Shown here: positions 40,813-52,891 of the stretch, in pieces
How positions within the stretch are numbered: the stretch's first letter is position 1
Layout of the letters: every line of letters starts with the position of its first letter
From: Viola odorata
Taxonomy: Eukaryota > Streptophyta > Magnoliopsida > Malpighiales > Violaceae
Length of the DNA stretch: 64,000 nt
Assembly (NCBI GenBank): GCA_963691705.1
Contig: OY829539.1
Location: 39,193,656-39,257,655 of the forward strand
Direction of reading: 5' to 3'
Notes under the pieces: generated by a model
What the model was told of the DNA's origin: nothing
What the model saw: the letters and a program-made list of their open reading frames with translations, nothing else
Databases searched by the model: none
Made by a program: the position numbers and the translations under genes

Positions 40813-40830
40813 TCCCTAGCAACAACGCCA
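40813..40830 (-). promoter_or_regulatory. Athila primer-binding site (mutated)
   Basis: TGGCGTTGTTGCTAGGGA on the element strand. The Athila consensus PBS is TGGCGCCGTTGCCGGGGA, so the differences are C-to-T and G-to-A type, as expected from deamination of methylated C. It is five bases inside the LTR edge at 40836. Confidence 0.75.
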
Positions 40831-40936
40831 AAATTTGACTGGTTGTCGAAGTCGTAAAAAATAATAATAAATCCTATCACCTAATGCATAATATAAATTG
40901 CATATAGTGGTAATAGGGTCGAATAGAGGGATGAAG

Positions 40937-41895
40937 TGATATGATCCTAGGTACGTAGGATGTGTAGCACGTACTTTGTGATCTAGTTCAAGGCTTGGAT
41001 TTCGATGCGGAAGATAGATAAACTCAACGAGACCATTTAACCCTACTAATATCCTGTATTAGCCAAACTAAACCTATCAAGTGAGGTTCTTGAGTCGCTC
41101 TAACCCTATATTCAGCTTGTGAATATCAAACTAGAGCTACGAATCAATGAAGGTTGAACTTTCAGTTTTACTTGCAATCCTAGTCGAGCGTTCTAACTCA
41201 AAGAGGGACAAGGTTCACATATGAACAATTGAGAGGAACATTCTCTGGTTTAATTATAAAATCGTCTACAAAAAAATAGAGTTTTTGCGCTTCCTTATAT
41301 AGGCATGCGCTAAACCTAGTAGGAATAGAATTACAAGGCATATTCTATTCTACTAGAAATCCTACTTAAATAATTAATTAAACTAATTAATTAATATCTC
41401 TAGAAGTCTAAAAACCAATAAAACAAGTAAACGCACGGCTGGAATGGAAGTTGGGCCTATGGTCTAAGTCGGATGGCCTAGGCGCACTCCTTACGCATGG
41501 AAAAGTCGACTTTGGCCATCTCCTAAACGCCTTGTGCGTTTGAGCTGAAATTCAACCAACATCTTCCTGACATCCCAAATGATCTTGTTTATTTGTTAGG
41601 GCTCGTGGAAGGTCGCTCATATCTAAGATCGCTTTGGCGTCAAAATCAACAGTATTGTCGGGTGCGCAAGGCGTGCATGGTGCGACCTTGAGCAGCGTTA
41701 CAAGCCGTGGGGCTTTCTCGCGCAGCACAGCTTCCTCGATGAGTGCCTTGTACTGTAGGTCCTTATGGATGAGCTATGATAACCTCACTTGGATCTCCTT
41801 GCCTCTCGCGCGCATCATTCTAACGGGTGGGCAATGGCACGGCTAGCGCGGCGTGCGCATGCGATGTGCTAGGATTAGTGCGAGGATTCACATCA
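40937..41895 (-). repeat. 3' LTR of CRM-A (959 bp)
   Basis: On the + strand TGATATGATCC to TTCACATCA. It aligns throughout with the 5' LTR at 57418-58325, with small indels. The integrase frame reads into it, ending at 41820. Confidence 0.88.
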
Positions 41896-44268
41896 TTCCC
41901 TCCCCCTTCGAAAGGATTTGTCCTCAAATAAGCATCATCCTCATCATCATCACCTATATTGAACAACGTTAATTTAGTCACGTTAAACGTAGCACGAACT
42001 GAGCCATACTCACTAGGCAAGTCATGCTTGTAGGCATTATTGTTGATCTTCTCAATAATTTAAAATGGGTCGTCGCCTCTTGCGGAGATCTTCCCTCTGT
42101 GTTGGGCGGGAAACCTCTCTCGACGTAAGTGCAGCCAAACCCAATCACACACTTTGAAGGACACCATACTCCTTCCGTGATTCCTCCTATGCGTGACCTT
42201 CGCATTCAACCGCTTGATGTTGTGTTTGGCTTGCTCATGAATCTTACTCACCAAATCTTCCTTCTTTGCTCCATCTAAACTAGTAATATCACTTAAAGGC
42301 AAAGGGGTTAAATTCAATGGTGTCTTAGGATTAAAGCCATACACAATCTCAAAAGGTGAATAATGAGTACTCGAATGAATAGAGCTGTTATAAGCAAACT
42401 CAATAAAAGGCAAATGATCAACCCAAGTATAAACATGCTTATTAACCAATGTACGCAATAAGGAACCTAAAGTTCTATTAACCACCTCGGTTTGTCCATT
42501 AGTTTGTGGATGACATGAAGTCGAATAAAGCAATTTAGTACCTAACTTATTCCACAAAAGCCTCCAAAAATGTCTGAGGAACTTACCATCACGATCACTA
42601 ACAATAGTTGAAGGTACTCCATGTAGGCACACCACCTTTTTGAAAAACAATTTAGCAATAAAAGTTGCATCATGAGTATTAGCAAGAGGAATAAAATGTG
42701 GCATCTTTGAAAACCGATTGACTACAACAAAAATACTATCCTTCTCTCACCTAGACTTAGGCATCCCTATAACAAAGTCCATAGATAAATCGGTCCAAGG
42801 GTGGGAAGGCACGGGTAAAGGCATGTACTGGCCATGGTTAGAAACCCTAGATTTTGCTCTTCGGCAAACTAAACATCTAGCGACGACGCGTACTACATCG
42901 CGCTTCATATGGGGCTAATAAAAGTGTCACTATATTGTCCTTACCTTGCTTGTACTGAATGTGGTAGGGAAAGGACTCAATAAATTCCATCCAAGTCACG
43001 TGAAACTTGTTCAACTTTCCTTGTCCCTTGAGATACTTTAAGCTAAGGTGATCCGTGTGGATAATAAACTCGCATAACATTAGATAGTGTTGCGAAACCT
43101 CTAGCGCTCGCACAAGGGCATAGAGCTCCTTGTCGTAAGTTAGATACCTAAGTTGAGCGTCCTTCAACTTCTCGCTGAAGTAGGCAATGGGCCGCTTCTC
43201 TTGCATAAGGATAACACCGATCCCAATCCCACTCGCGTCACACTCAACTTCAAATTCCTTGTCGAAGTCTGGTAGGGCTAAGATGGGCGCCGAGCACAAG
43301 CGACCCTTAAGCGTTTGGAATGCTTCTTCTTGCGGCTGCTCCTACCTGAAAGAAATATTTTTCTTAGTTAGTTCATTCAATGGTGCCGCAATAGAGCTGA
43401 AATCTTTGATGAAGTGCCTATAAAAGCTCGCTAGGCCATGGAATGAGCGCACATCACTCGCGCTTATTGGAGTCGGGCACTCCTTGATCGCCTTGATCTT
43501 CTCATCATCAACCTTCACACCTTCTACACTGACAATAAAGCCAAGAAAACTAACTTGTTCTAAAGGAAAATAACACCTAGTTAGCTTAGCATATAATTAT
43601 TGCTCACACAATGTAAGAAAAACTTCCCTAAGATGCGAAACATGCTCATCAATTGATTTGCTGTAAATTAATATGTCATCAAAATAAACCACAAAAAACT
43701 TACCAATAAAATGCCTAAGAACATGATTCATTAATCTCATAAAATTACTAGGTGCATTAGTCAATCCAAATGGCATAACCATCCACTCGTATAAGCCATA
43801 CTTTGTCTTAAAAGCTGTTTTCCATTCATCACACTTTTTCAAGCGAATTTGGTGATAGCGACTCATTAAATCCATCTTAGAAAATATTTTACTACCACTC
43901 AATTCATCAAGCATATCATCTAAATGAGGAATAGGATGTCGATACTTTATAGTGATTTTGTTGACCGCTCGACAATCAACACACATGCGCCAAGTTCCAT
44001 CCTTCTTTGGAACTAAAATTACAGGAACACCGCATGGAGATAAGCTCTCTCTCATGTAGCCTCGGCTAAGCAACTCATCTACTTGCCACTGTAATTCTTT
44101 GGTTTCATCAGGGTTGCATCTATAGGCTGGTAGATTAGGGATAGTTGATCGGGGCACAAAATCAATTTGATGTTCGATTCCATAGATTGGGGGCGAACCT
44201 GGAGGCATCTAATTGGGCAAAACAACCTTAAATTCCTGCAAAAGATCAGCGATACCAACATGCAAAGA
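41820..44268 (-). pseudogene. pol: CRM-A pol: RT, RNase H, integrase
   Basis: RT 44208-43597: [40 protein letters not shown], catalytic [13 protein letters not shown]. RNase H 43299-42877: [29 protein letters not shown]. Integrase: catalytic pieces 42704-42060 (SDRDGKFLRHFWRLLW, HPQTNGQTEVVNRTL), C-terminus with the stop TAA at 42060-42062 and continuation to LPSEYGSVRATFNVTKLTLF and NPFEGGGND, then into the 3' LTR to 41820. No classic chromodomain is visible; the tail resembles CRM-clade integrases, but clade is from memory. A frame change between 42877 and 42704 breaks pol. Integrase would insert the element DNA. Confidence 0.85.
41896..41913 (-). promoter_or_regulatory. Polypurine tract of CRM-A
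   Basis: On the element strand CGAAGGGGGAGGGAA lies directly before the LTR start TGATGTG. It also encodes the end of the integrase frame (NPFEGGGND). A matching tract precedes the LTR ending at 60145. Confidence 0.8.
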
Positions 44269-44715
44269 ACTCTAAGGATTAGGGTTAGAAGAATTCAAAC
44301 AAAACACTTTAAAATGAAGAAGAATTAAGGGGCGACTTACGCCAAAATTGGATTTTTGTAAAATCAACGCTTGCCTCACTTCTCTCCCTTTGGAGAATAT
44401 ATTTAATTTCTTTTTCTCACTTTTTCCCACTCTAGCATTCTCACTCTTTTCATGCGTGTGTTTTCCTCTCGTATGTTTTTTTTTCATGGGGGTTATTTTT
44501 GCTCTCTTTCGCTCTTCCCAAGCACTCTCTTTTCATGGGAGCTATTTTTCTCACTAATTCTCTTTCTTGTCAACACTCAGCCCTCCTTTTTCTCTCTTAA
44601 TATTTCATGTAATCTTATACTCGGCATAGGACTTGATCAACCATTGTTGATCCTCAAAAACTTCCATCAGTGTCAAAGGCGCAAGGGTGAATTTCTTCCC
44701 ATCTTTCACCAACTT

Positions 44716-46532
44716 CTACTGATTAGTCTTCCCTTCATGATTGGCCTCTCTATTTAATTGCCATGACCGTCCAAGTAAAATATGGCTCGCTTGCATTGGG
44801 ACGACATCACAAAGGATTTCATCCTTGTATTTGCCAATGGAGAGCGCAACCAACACTTGCATTGTAACCTTTAGTTCACTACCATCATTCATCAATTGCA
44901 ATAAGTAAGGCTTTGGGTGCTTGATGGTCGGTAACCCTAATTTCTGTACTAACATTGTGCTCACGCAATTCGTGCGACTACTATCGTCGATGATAAAGGA
45001 ATACACATTCTTATTGATCCAACAACGAGTGTGAAATAGGTTTTCTCGTTGTTCCTCCACACATAACTTGGCCTTGAGTTGAGCACTAAGGTTGCGCCTA
45101 ATCACAAGGTTGACATTATGATCGCACTCTTTAAGTTCACCATTATTTGAACATTCTCCTTCACTCTCTTCCTCTACACAGCCGAACTCATCCACCTCTT
45201 GATCATCATCCGATGCTAGGTCTCTATTTTCTCGTATAAGCAAAACTTGCTTATTAGGGCAGTCGGCTTGTCTATGGCCTCTCTCGGTGCAGTTGAAGCA
45301 AACAATGTCCTTGGTAGGTATTCTATTGGTTGCTGTTGCGGACGGGTTGTTATTGTAATCCTTCGGAGGCACTTGGGTGTTCGTCGTACCTTTGGTGTTG
45401 TACGTGTGCGGTAAAACCCTAGGTGGCTCTCTCGTACTCTTGTTATCCTTCGGCAAATGTGTCTTCTTCCATGGCGTGACCCTTGTATTGGCCGAACTCG
45501 AAGTAGCATAAGAAGACCTTGCTGCCTTCTTTTGTCTCTTTATTTTAATGGCGATATGTAGCATCTCCTCTAGCTTAGGGTAATGCGTTAGCTCCAACGC
45601 ATTGCCTATCTCTCGGTTGAGGCCATGGAGAAACCTTGCCATTGTAGCCTCGACATCCTCTTCCACTTGCGCTCTAGCTAGTGCTATCTCCATCTCATTG
45701 AAATACTCCTCCACACTCTTACTTCCTTGTGTCATGGTTTGCAACAATTGGTGAAGGTCGCGGTGGAAATAAGGTGGTACAAAGCTCCTCCTCATATGCA
45801 CTTTCATCTGCTCCCAAGTGGGAATTGGGTCGGCGAAGACCCTCTCTCTAGTCTTATGTAATTGATCCCACTAATTGATCGCATACCCACTGAATTCCAC
45901 TGCAGTTGCCTTGATCTTTTTATCCTCTGAATAATTATGACAAAGGAAGATCGAGTCAACCTTCCTCTCCCAATTTAGGTATGTATCTAGATCATCCTTT
46001 ACTTCAAAGGACGGGATCTTCATCTTAATACTCCCCAAGTTGGAGTCAATTCTCTCTTCATTCCAAGGTTGCCGCTCAAAAGATCAGTCACACCTATTAT
46101 TGCCAAAGTCTTCATATTTGCGCTCTTTGTTGCACTACGCGTGAGGCATCTGGCGCTTGTGTATCGCAAAGCGCATGAAAGGCTCGTGCAGGTGTGCGCG
46201 TGGTTGCTCCGCCTCGCCTCCAATGGGGCCAGTCACAAATCTAGTGGCCTCATCGCCTCCTCCTTCATAACCCTCGGGCATTCCACCAAACAATTCCATG
46301 TTGGCATCTTCGTCCTTTGGAGGAAGGTCATAGACATGCTTCGCGTTCCCTAGATTAAGTGATTGGAAAAATGAGAAAAAGGTACGCTACCCGACTGAAT
46401 GGGTGCGTCTTTCATGGCAGACACCTTCTTGTCAACTTCTAGCTCATCCAGTCATTGAAGGATCTGCTGTAGTTTTTCAGTCATTCCTGGGGATGGGGTC
46501 TCCTTCAAGGGTTTCTCTGATTTTTCTGACAT
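44716..46532 (-). pseudogene. gag: CRM-A gag and protease
   Basis: ATG at 46532. The first 230 codons run through several frames (a Lys/Glu-rich start, then KMKIPSFEVKDDLDTY and CHNYSEDKK). The intact piece 45807-44716 carries RRSFVPPYFHRDLHQLLQTM, a CCHC knuckle at 45300-45259 (CFNCTERGHRQADC) and a protease with FIIDDSSRTNCVSTML, where D-G/N-G-S would be expected; GRSW follows. The frame then runs on toward RT in a Lys/Glu/His-rich spacer containing stops (44350-44715). It is the same family as CRM-B, which keeps DNGS. Gag would build the particle. Confidence 0.82.
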
Positions 46533-46589
46533 TCCAACAATTTCACAACAAGAACAACGGCGTAAAATTGTATTAAACTTAACACTCCC

Positions 46590-47904
46590 TGATTGCGTCT
46601 CGAGGGCATCAAATTTAGTTGTATAAAATATACGAATTTAGGGGTAGGAATATAACTTATCACTCATCCACAAGGAACTTATAGATCGTGGTAAGAGGAT
46701 CATCTACAGAGATCTTTCGGGAAATTATAGTTTTGACTCGACTTCCTCGTCACTGGGATTGAGTGGTTTTGGTTCTGTAATTAAGATAAACAAAGCAATT
46801 AATAGGAACAAGGCAAAAACTAAGTAAAGAAATAATCTTAGGCAGAAATGAATCTTAGCTAAGATTGGTGATTAAGATTGGTTGTGAACTGATGTGGGCA
46901 AAACTCCTGGTAAGGGCGAATTCGTGAGCGCAATCCTTGTTTATTCGATCATTGACCTTTATATTTTCTCCTTCTCCCTCATAACACTGCTATAAATTGG
47001 GAGGTGCTCCTTTCCAATCCTACTTTCCTCCTCTTGAAATCACTAGGCGGGAACTCCCTCTCCTAGTGATCCTAGCCAACGGACACCTTGCTGGTTAAAG
47101 GGTTTATCCAATTTGGCTGCTAGCTTGAGTTGCATGTGCTCTCTCAATGGTGCAGGGAAAGACAGGGTCTAGGCCAAGCTACTCCCAAGCCGGAGCTCTA
47201 GATTGTCTGTCTGGTTAGGCCTATATCGATCCAAGTCCACTAGCTTCAGCGAGGCTAGTTGCCTACTTGCGTCACTCCAGTTTCAACTCGTCCCCTTCGT
47301 GACTGGCTACAAATTCCCTTATCTAGCCCAAGGTTGATAAGATCTTAGCCTATATAGGAACCGGTTTGTTAAACTGGAACTTGAATCAATTACAAACGAA
47401 GTGCAAAGTGTTTTCAATCCAGAAGTTGGAAGAAGGAAGATCCCGTAATTGACAGCCTTCCCTAACCTTTACAAGGTTAGACTCCCCGCCCCTTACGTTT
47501 CTTTCCAAATTCTAAACTTAAAAAAGATATGAGATAAAACTAAATCTCAATTGTTCAAATTCAAAACATAAAAATAAAATAAAAATTAAAACAGATAGAT
47601 TGTTTTTGTTCAAAAGTGGAATCAGATTGAATGTGAGAGTCCTCCCAGCAAACACCTCAACCAACTGTCGGCTCAATCCAAACACGTCCTCCTTGAATCC
47701 TTGATCAGCACCCCTCTAGCTCGGCAATCTTGGCCAAGCCTACGGCCAAGATTGCTACTCTGCGCTTAAGACTAGCATTTCCTCCATTTCCTTCATCACT
47801 AGAGATTTCCTTCAAAAGAAGACATATTGACGTGAATAGCATAGTTTTCACAGTAAATAAGGTAGTTTAAGATGGTAAAAATGCATAAAATTAGACGTCA
47901 ATCA
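46590..47904 (-). repeat. 3' LTR of Athila-1 (1315 bp)
   Basis: On the + strand it starts TGATTGCGTC and ends GTCAATCA, terminal inverted repeat TGATTG/CAATCA. It is aligned with 55638-56805 over most of its length. It has about 70 extra bp at the left edge that the 5' LTR lacks, and each LTR has private indels. Confidence 0.85.
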
Positions 47905-49002
47905 AACCTCACCACACTTAAACGATGTTTGCCCCCAAGCATACTAGACTCTAAACTAAGAAAACAAAAGAAAACAAACAATGTCAAATCTCCTGGACAT
48001 AATACCCTTAGCCAGTCCCTTTATACCTTCGTACCTATGATAGTCAGCATACTTCTCAATGGGTCCCAACGCTTATGAACATGGCCTACTCAACACCCCA
48101 AACATCCGAATTCCACAAAATCATAACCTCTTTCTATTCCACAATAGACTCAACAAGACAAGGCAACCACCGACTTCCCATATTCTCCCCTTAATTCATA
48201 CTGCTCAACTCATCATTCATTTGCCTTGCTGAAAAATTTCCATGATAGTGTAGAATTTTTTTTTAATTTTTTTAGTTTTTTATTTTTTTTTTAAAGTTTC
48301 TTGATTATTTCCACTTGGTGAGGCAAAAATATCAAGACATATTATTATTATATTTTGTTTTTCAAGAGCATGTAATTTACTGGGCATAAAAGTAGTTCTC
48401 TGAATATTCTTACTTGATGGGGAAAGAATATCAGAGCAGATTCAGCACAACACAAGGCAAAAATTCCATTCACCACTTAACAGTTTTTCCTTAAGGGGAT
48501 ACTTAATATTTTTAGTGGAAGCTTGTCTATTTGTCAAGTCTGTTACTCAATGCTAGACCTCATAATCATGTACAAGATGGATGTTTAAAAGGTACCAGGA
48601 TGCGTACCCTTACCGGTGTTGAATATGTCAACCCATTTCAATGTCTTGCTCATATGTTATGGGGTCACAAGGTGAAGGATGCTAAAGGTCAAGGTTAAGA
48701 AATTAAGGGGTAGGCTTCAAGCATAGTCCAGACTTTGCCGACACTCAAACAAAACACAAAACACACATGCCTAAAAACACACATAAAAAGATAACAAAAA
48801 TCATTCATCAAACTCTAACTAGACAATCTAGGCCACCTAACTTAGCCTAGATTCGAAAAAAATTCATGCAATAGAAGAAAGTCACACAAAAACACACAAA
48901 AAGACATGTATATATAGACAAATCACATAAAAATACCCTCACCACACTTAGAAGAAAGAAAGAAAATAAAGTGTTAGAAAAGAAAGAAACGACCTGGGGG
49001 CT
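47905..49002. other. Athila-1 3' noncoding region
   Basis: Next to the LTR, GTGTGGTGAGGTT on the element strand (47905-47917) acts as the likely polypurine tract. T-rich homopolymer runs occur at 48248-48296. Further CACCACACTTA strings occur near 48942. No supported ORF. Confidence 0.55.
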
Positions 49003-51105
49003 TTACTGGGTTGCGGGAGGTGGAGGTTTAGGTGGATTTGGATCAGGCACTGACGGCGCAAAACCATCTCCTTCTTCTAAGGAATCGGAAGAATCGTTGC
49101 TGCTAAAGTGTGAATCCATTTTGCGGCGCATGCCTACAACAGCCTTGTCCATGGCTTGAATGAATTTGAAGGAAATGCCAAGGAGCTCTTGGATACGCTG
49201 GAACTTGCTCTCCTGCTGCTCCAAGAATTTGTTGACCTGTTCCTGCTGGGTTTTCTCAATGCTCTGGAATAGAGCTTGCTGTTGGTCCACGACCCTCTTC
49301 ATCTGCTCCTTAGCCTCTAGTTGGTAATCGTGAAACAAATGCTGGTTTCTGTGAAGACTTGGAACTGGTCACGCTGCAGGAGTAGAAGTTCTTTTGCCCA
49401 CCCTGGAAGTAATGGATGGTTGTAGTCTGGATCATCCACTAGGTCACTGGTCTTTGCATCTTGGCCAAGATTAGGCTCCTTCTCTGTACTAGTAGGATGG
49501 GGGACTGCATCATCAAGCTGGATTGGTCGCAGCTTGAAATTACCGTTGACTTTGTTCCCATAAAGGTGATCTGCCACCAGCGTGAATCCTATATTGAAAA
49601 AAAGAAAGCCTTTTTCCACATAGAAATGACCCATCTAGTTAAAAGCGCTAAGATCCATAATCTTAACAGTACAAGATTCATGCATATTAAGAGAGGGCAG
49701 ATTAACACCCCTAGCAGTTACAATAATACAGAAATGAGGGTGCCTAAGATCAATTTAGGTTTGCTATCACATGCTTTGATTTGTCTGACAATCTAGTAGC
49801 CTAGATTAACTCTCTTTTTATGCAACATACACCATAGTAGAAAAACTTCAAGCTTTGAGATGTTGCCAGAAACTGTTGTCTTACCCGAGAGATTAATAGA
49901 CAAGATCCTTTGGAGCATCCTCAAAGTAGGATCTCGGATCTGGTGAGCCTTGGCATTTTTGTCAAAATTCCCCTTGGGATCACCAATTAGCTCCCTATAG
50001 GCTACTGTTTTATCCCAAGCAGGGGGATAATCAGTTAGTGCATTCTTGTACTCATCACAGTCAAGTTCATCATCCTTTACAAATCCAAGCAACACATTAA
50101 AATCATTGACAGACAAGTGAGACCAAATGTCAAGCAACCTACAATTGACAACATCAGATGCACCTAGATCAAGATTAGCTCTGCCATTAGCATACAACTT
50201 TTCCTGATCTAACCAGAAAATTACATGAAACTCTAGACACAGTTCAGCATAGGCAGGCATATCAAGGTACAAAAAAGATTCCCACCCTAGATTAATTATA
50301 TATTGCCTAATCCTGTTACCCACACCCAAGGCATCAAGAAAGGAGAAATCAAGAATAGCAAACTGAGTAATTTCATAAGCATGCTTTTCAATTAAAATTT
50401 CCCTAAGATCAGGTGTATCAGGCCTTAGACAACCATTCAATGAACTCAGAGGGGGTAGTGTTACCTTGGCAGTCTTGGCCGCAGGCTTGGCCAAGACTGT
50501 AGCTGCTTCTGTGTCAGAGTCATTCTCGGGCTCAGCTTCCTCCTGCTTCTTCTTCCCTTTTGCAGCCGCTGAACCTGTTCTTTTAGCTTGCATTGCTTCC
50601 TCGTCAGCAACCTCCATCTTCCTCTTTCTAGCCTTCTTCTTCTCTTTTGTTGAACCTTGTTCACAGAAGGGTTCAGAGTCGGCCCACTTCTTCGCAACTT
50701 TCTTGTGAGCCACCTGTTTGGCTCTAGAAGTGGGCTGCGCCTTCTCATCGAAGTCAGTTTCTGAAACCACCTCAACCTCAGGGCTACCCTCTTTGCTTAC
50801 CCTAGATTGGGTTTTTGGCTCATCTGGAAGAGAATCTTCCTTCTGGTCGAGAGAGTGCCCTTGGGAGACCCAGAGGTTTACACTGGAGGAGGAGTAGAAA
50901 ACACTTGCTTACTCGGAGAGCTAGATGGGTCTTTTTCCATTGACATTATGGTTCTAGATAGCTTGAGCATTGCGTCCAGATTCTGTGGCAAATCTTGTTC
51001 TAGATTTGTGAGGGAGGGAGATAACGACGAGGTAGGTGATTATTCATTTTTTGGAGTGGGTTTTGGAATGAGTGATTTCTTGGAAGATTGCTTTGATTTC
51101 ACCAT
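49003..51105 (-). pseudogene. Athila-1 additional (env-like) ORF
   Basis: ATG at 51105 (MVKSKQSSKKSLIPK). After a frame change near 50830 the long piece 50770-49793 has basic, Ala/Lys/Glu-rich sequence (KEKKKARKRKMEVADEEAMQ) and a globular region (DFSFLDALGVGNRIRQYIIN, FNVLLGFVKDDELDCDEY). Further pieces at 49634-49317 and 49338-49003 contain a Gln-rich coiled coil (QQQALFQSIEKTQQEQVNKF) and a Pro-rich end. Athila elements carry such an ORF after pol; it is called env-like, but I see no clear signal peptide or membrane segment. Frame changes near 49790 and 49330 could be introns or indels. Confidence 0.6.
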
Positions 51106-51559
51106 GTTTTAAGGAGACTGAATCGTGGAGTGAAAATAGGGAAGTGGAGGAGTTTAGTTGAGGACGTGATTGAGAGATTTTTGGTAAGAGAGAAAATTTA
51201 TGGATTTGAGGGTTTAGTGGGAGATAAGGGGTTTATCTCATCATTATCATCATTAATTAGAATTTGAATTTTTTAATTTCTAAATTCTAATTGTTATCCC
51301 TGCTTTTTCTCCTCCTCGTGACATGTAATCTGCTCCTCTTTCCTTCTTTATCACCACGCGTCCCTCAATCCTCGATTGAAGAAAGTTTGGCCTAGATCAA
51401 GAAGCTTAGCCAAACACCCTCACCACACTTAATCCTGCAAGGTCCTCTTGAAAGTCCTGGAAAGGATGAGTTAGTGCCTCTGAAGAATTTGAACAAACAA
51501 TTTATTCACAAAATAAAAACAAAAGTAAGAATAACGTGAAAAATGAAGAAAAGAAATAA
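51106..51559. other. Spacer between Athila-1 pol remnant and the env-like ORF
   Basis: No ORF of interest. AT-rich; includes the CACCACACTTA string near 51422 that recurs in Athila 3' regions. Confidence 0.45.
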
Positions 51560-52870
51560 AAAGCATGGGTTGCCTCCCATATAGCGCCTTAGTTATTGTC
51601 CTAGGCTTGACTCTGCTCTATTTTCTCACTAGATCTCAGGTGGTTTTTCAACCGCCTAGCTTTCCTCAAATGTTGGAGATCACGTGTGGATCTCTACCAT
51701 TTTTGTGCCCTAGAACTGCACCAACGGCTGAATTACTAGCGTCACACATTAGCTCGAATGGGAGGTTCCAATCTGGTGCTTGCATGATTGGGGTTGTCGT
51801 GAGTTTCTCCTTAATCTTGTCAAACGCTACTTGGCAAGCCTCATCAAATTTGAAATCCATTTCTTTTTGTAACAGCTTGCACATCGGCTCCACAATCTTT
51901 GAAAAATCTTTGATAAACCTGCGGTAAAATCCTGCGTGGCCAAGAAAACTTCTAACCTCACGCACGTATGAGGGGTAAGGCAGACTCTTAATAACATCAA
52001 TCTTAGCCTGGTTAACTTCTATGCCTTTCTTAGAAACCACGTGGCCTAGGACAATACCTTGTTCTACCATAAAGTGGCATTTTTTAAAGTTTAGCACAAG
52101 ATTAGTGGTTATACATCTTTTCAAAATATTTTTCAGATTAGATAAGCATTGATAAAAGTCATCACCATAAACGGTGAAGTCATCCATAAATAGTTCAATA
52201 CCTTTTTCCACATATTCTGAAAAGATACTCACTATACACCTTTGAAAGGTGGCCGGTGCATTGCACAATCCGAATGGCATCCTCCTATACTCAAAGGTTC
52301 TGAAGGGACAGGTAAATGTCATCTTCTCTTGGTCCTCTAGTGCCACAAGTATTTGATGGAACCTCGAATAACTGTCTAAGAAACAGTAGTGGGACTTACT
52401 GGTCAATCGTTCCACCATTTGATCAATGAATGGTAACGGAAAGTGGTCTTTCCTAGTGACTTGGTTAAGCCTCCGGTAGTCTATACAGACCCTCCATCAT
52501 TCTGAATTCTTGTGGTCCTTTTAACTCCAACTTCTCCTTTGGTCACAGTAATCCCTATCTTCTTAGGTACAACCTACACAGGGGAAACCCACGAACTATC
52601 AGAGATTGGGTAAATAATTCCAACATCAAGCAACTTAATAATTTCCTTCTTGACAACTTCCATCATCGGAGGTTTTAGCCTCCTCTGGGGTTGTCGGCCT
52701 ATTTTCTTATCCTTTTCAACATGTATCTTGTGGGTACAAATGGTCGGGGATATGCCCTTGATGTCTAGCAAGGTCCACCCGATGGCCTCCTTATGTTCTT
52801 TTAACACGTCTGTCAATCTGGCTTCTTCCACGATGGAAAGCTTAGCTGAGATTATTACTGGCAGAGTTTT
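51560..52870 (-). pseudogene. pol: Athila-1 reverse transcriptase; RNase H and integrase deleted
   Basis: RT start 52831-52574 (EHKEAIGWTLLDIKGISPTI, VVKKEIIKLLDVGIIYPISD). Palm 52418-51666 (HYCFLDSYSRFHQILVALED, MPFGLCNAPATFQRC, catalytic FMDDFTVYGDDF, SFLGHAGFYRRFIKDFSKI). It then reaches the first RNase H block (ELMCDASNSAVGAVLGHKNG) and jumps at about 51690 to end-of-pol sequence (GGGAGGCAACCCATG near 51570 on the element strand). RNase H remainder and integrase are missing, about 2 kb relative to a complete Athila. A stop near 52570 and a frame change near 52500 also break it. Any past mobility would have needed help in trans. Confidence 0.88.
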
Positions 52871-52891
52871 GTCTTGGCCTAGATAGGTATA

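Larger units (their letters stand above)
39345..40936 (-). mobile_element. Athila gag end: gag, PBS and inner LTR edge ('Athila-3')
   Basis: Minus-strand gag (40781 to about 39480), a PBS at 40813-40830, and the inner edge of a 5' LTR starting TGACTGGTTG at 40836, cut by CRM-A at 40937. Sequence with Athila LTR character resumes at 58326 on the other side of CRM-A. It is probably the 5' part of Athila-2, whose protease breaks at 31994. Confidence 0.75.
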
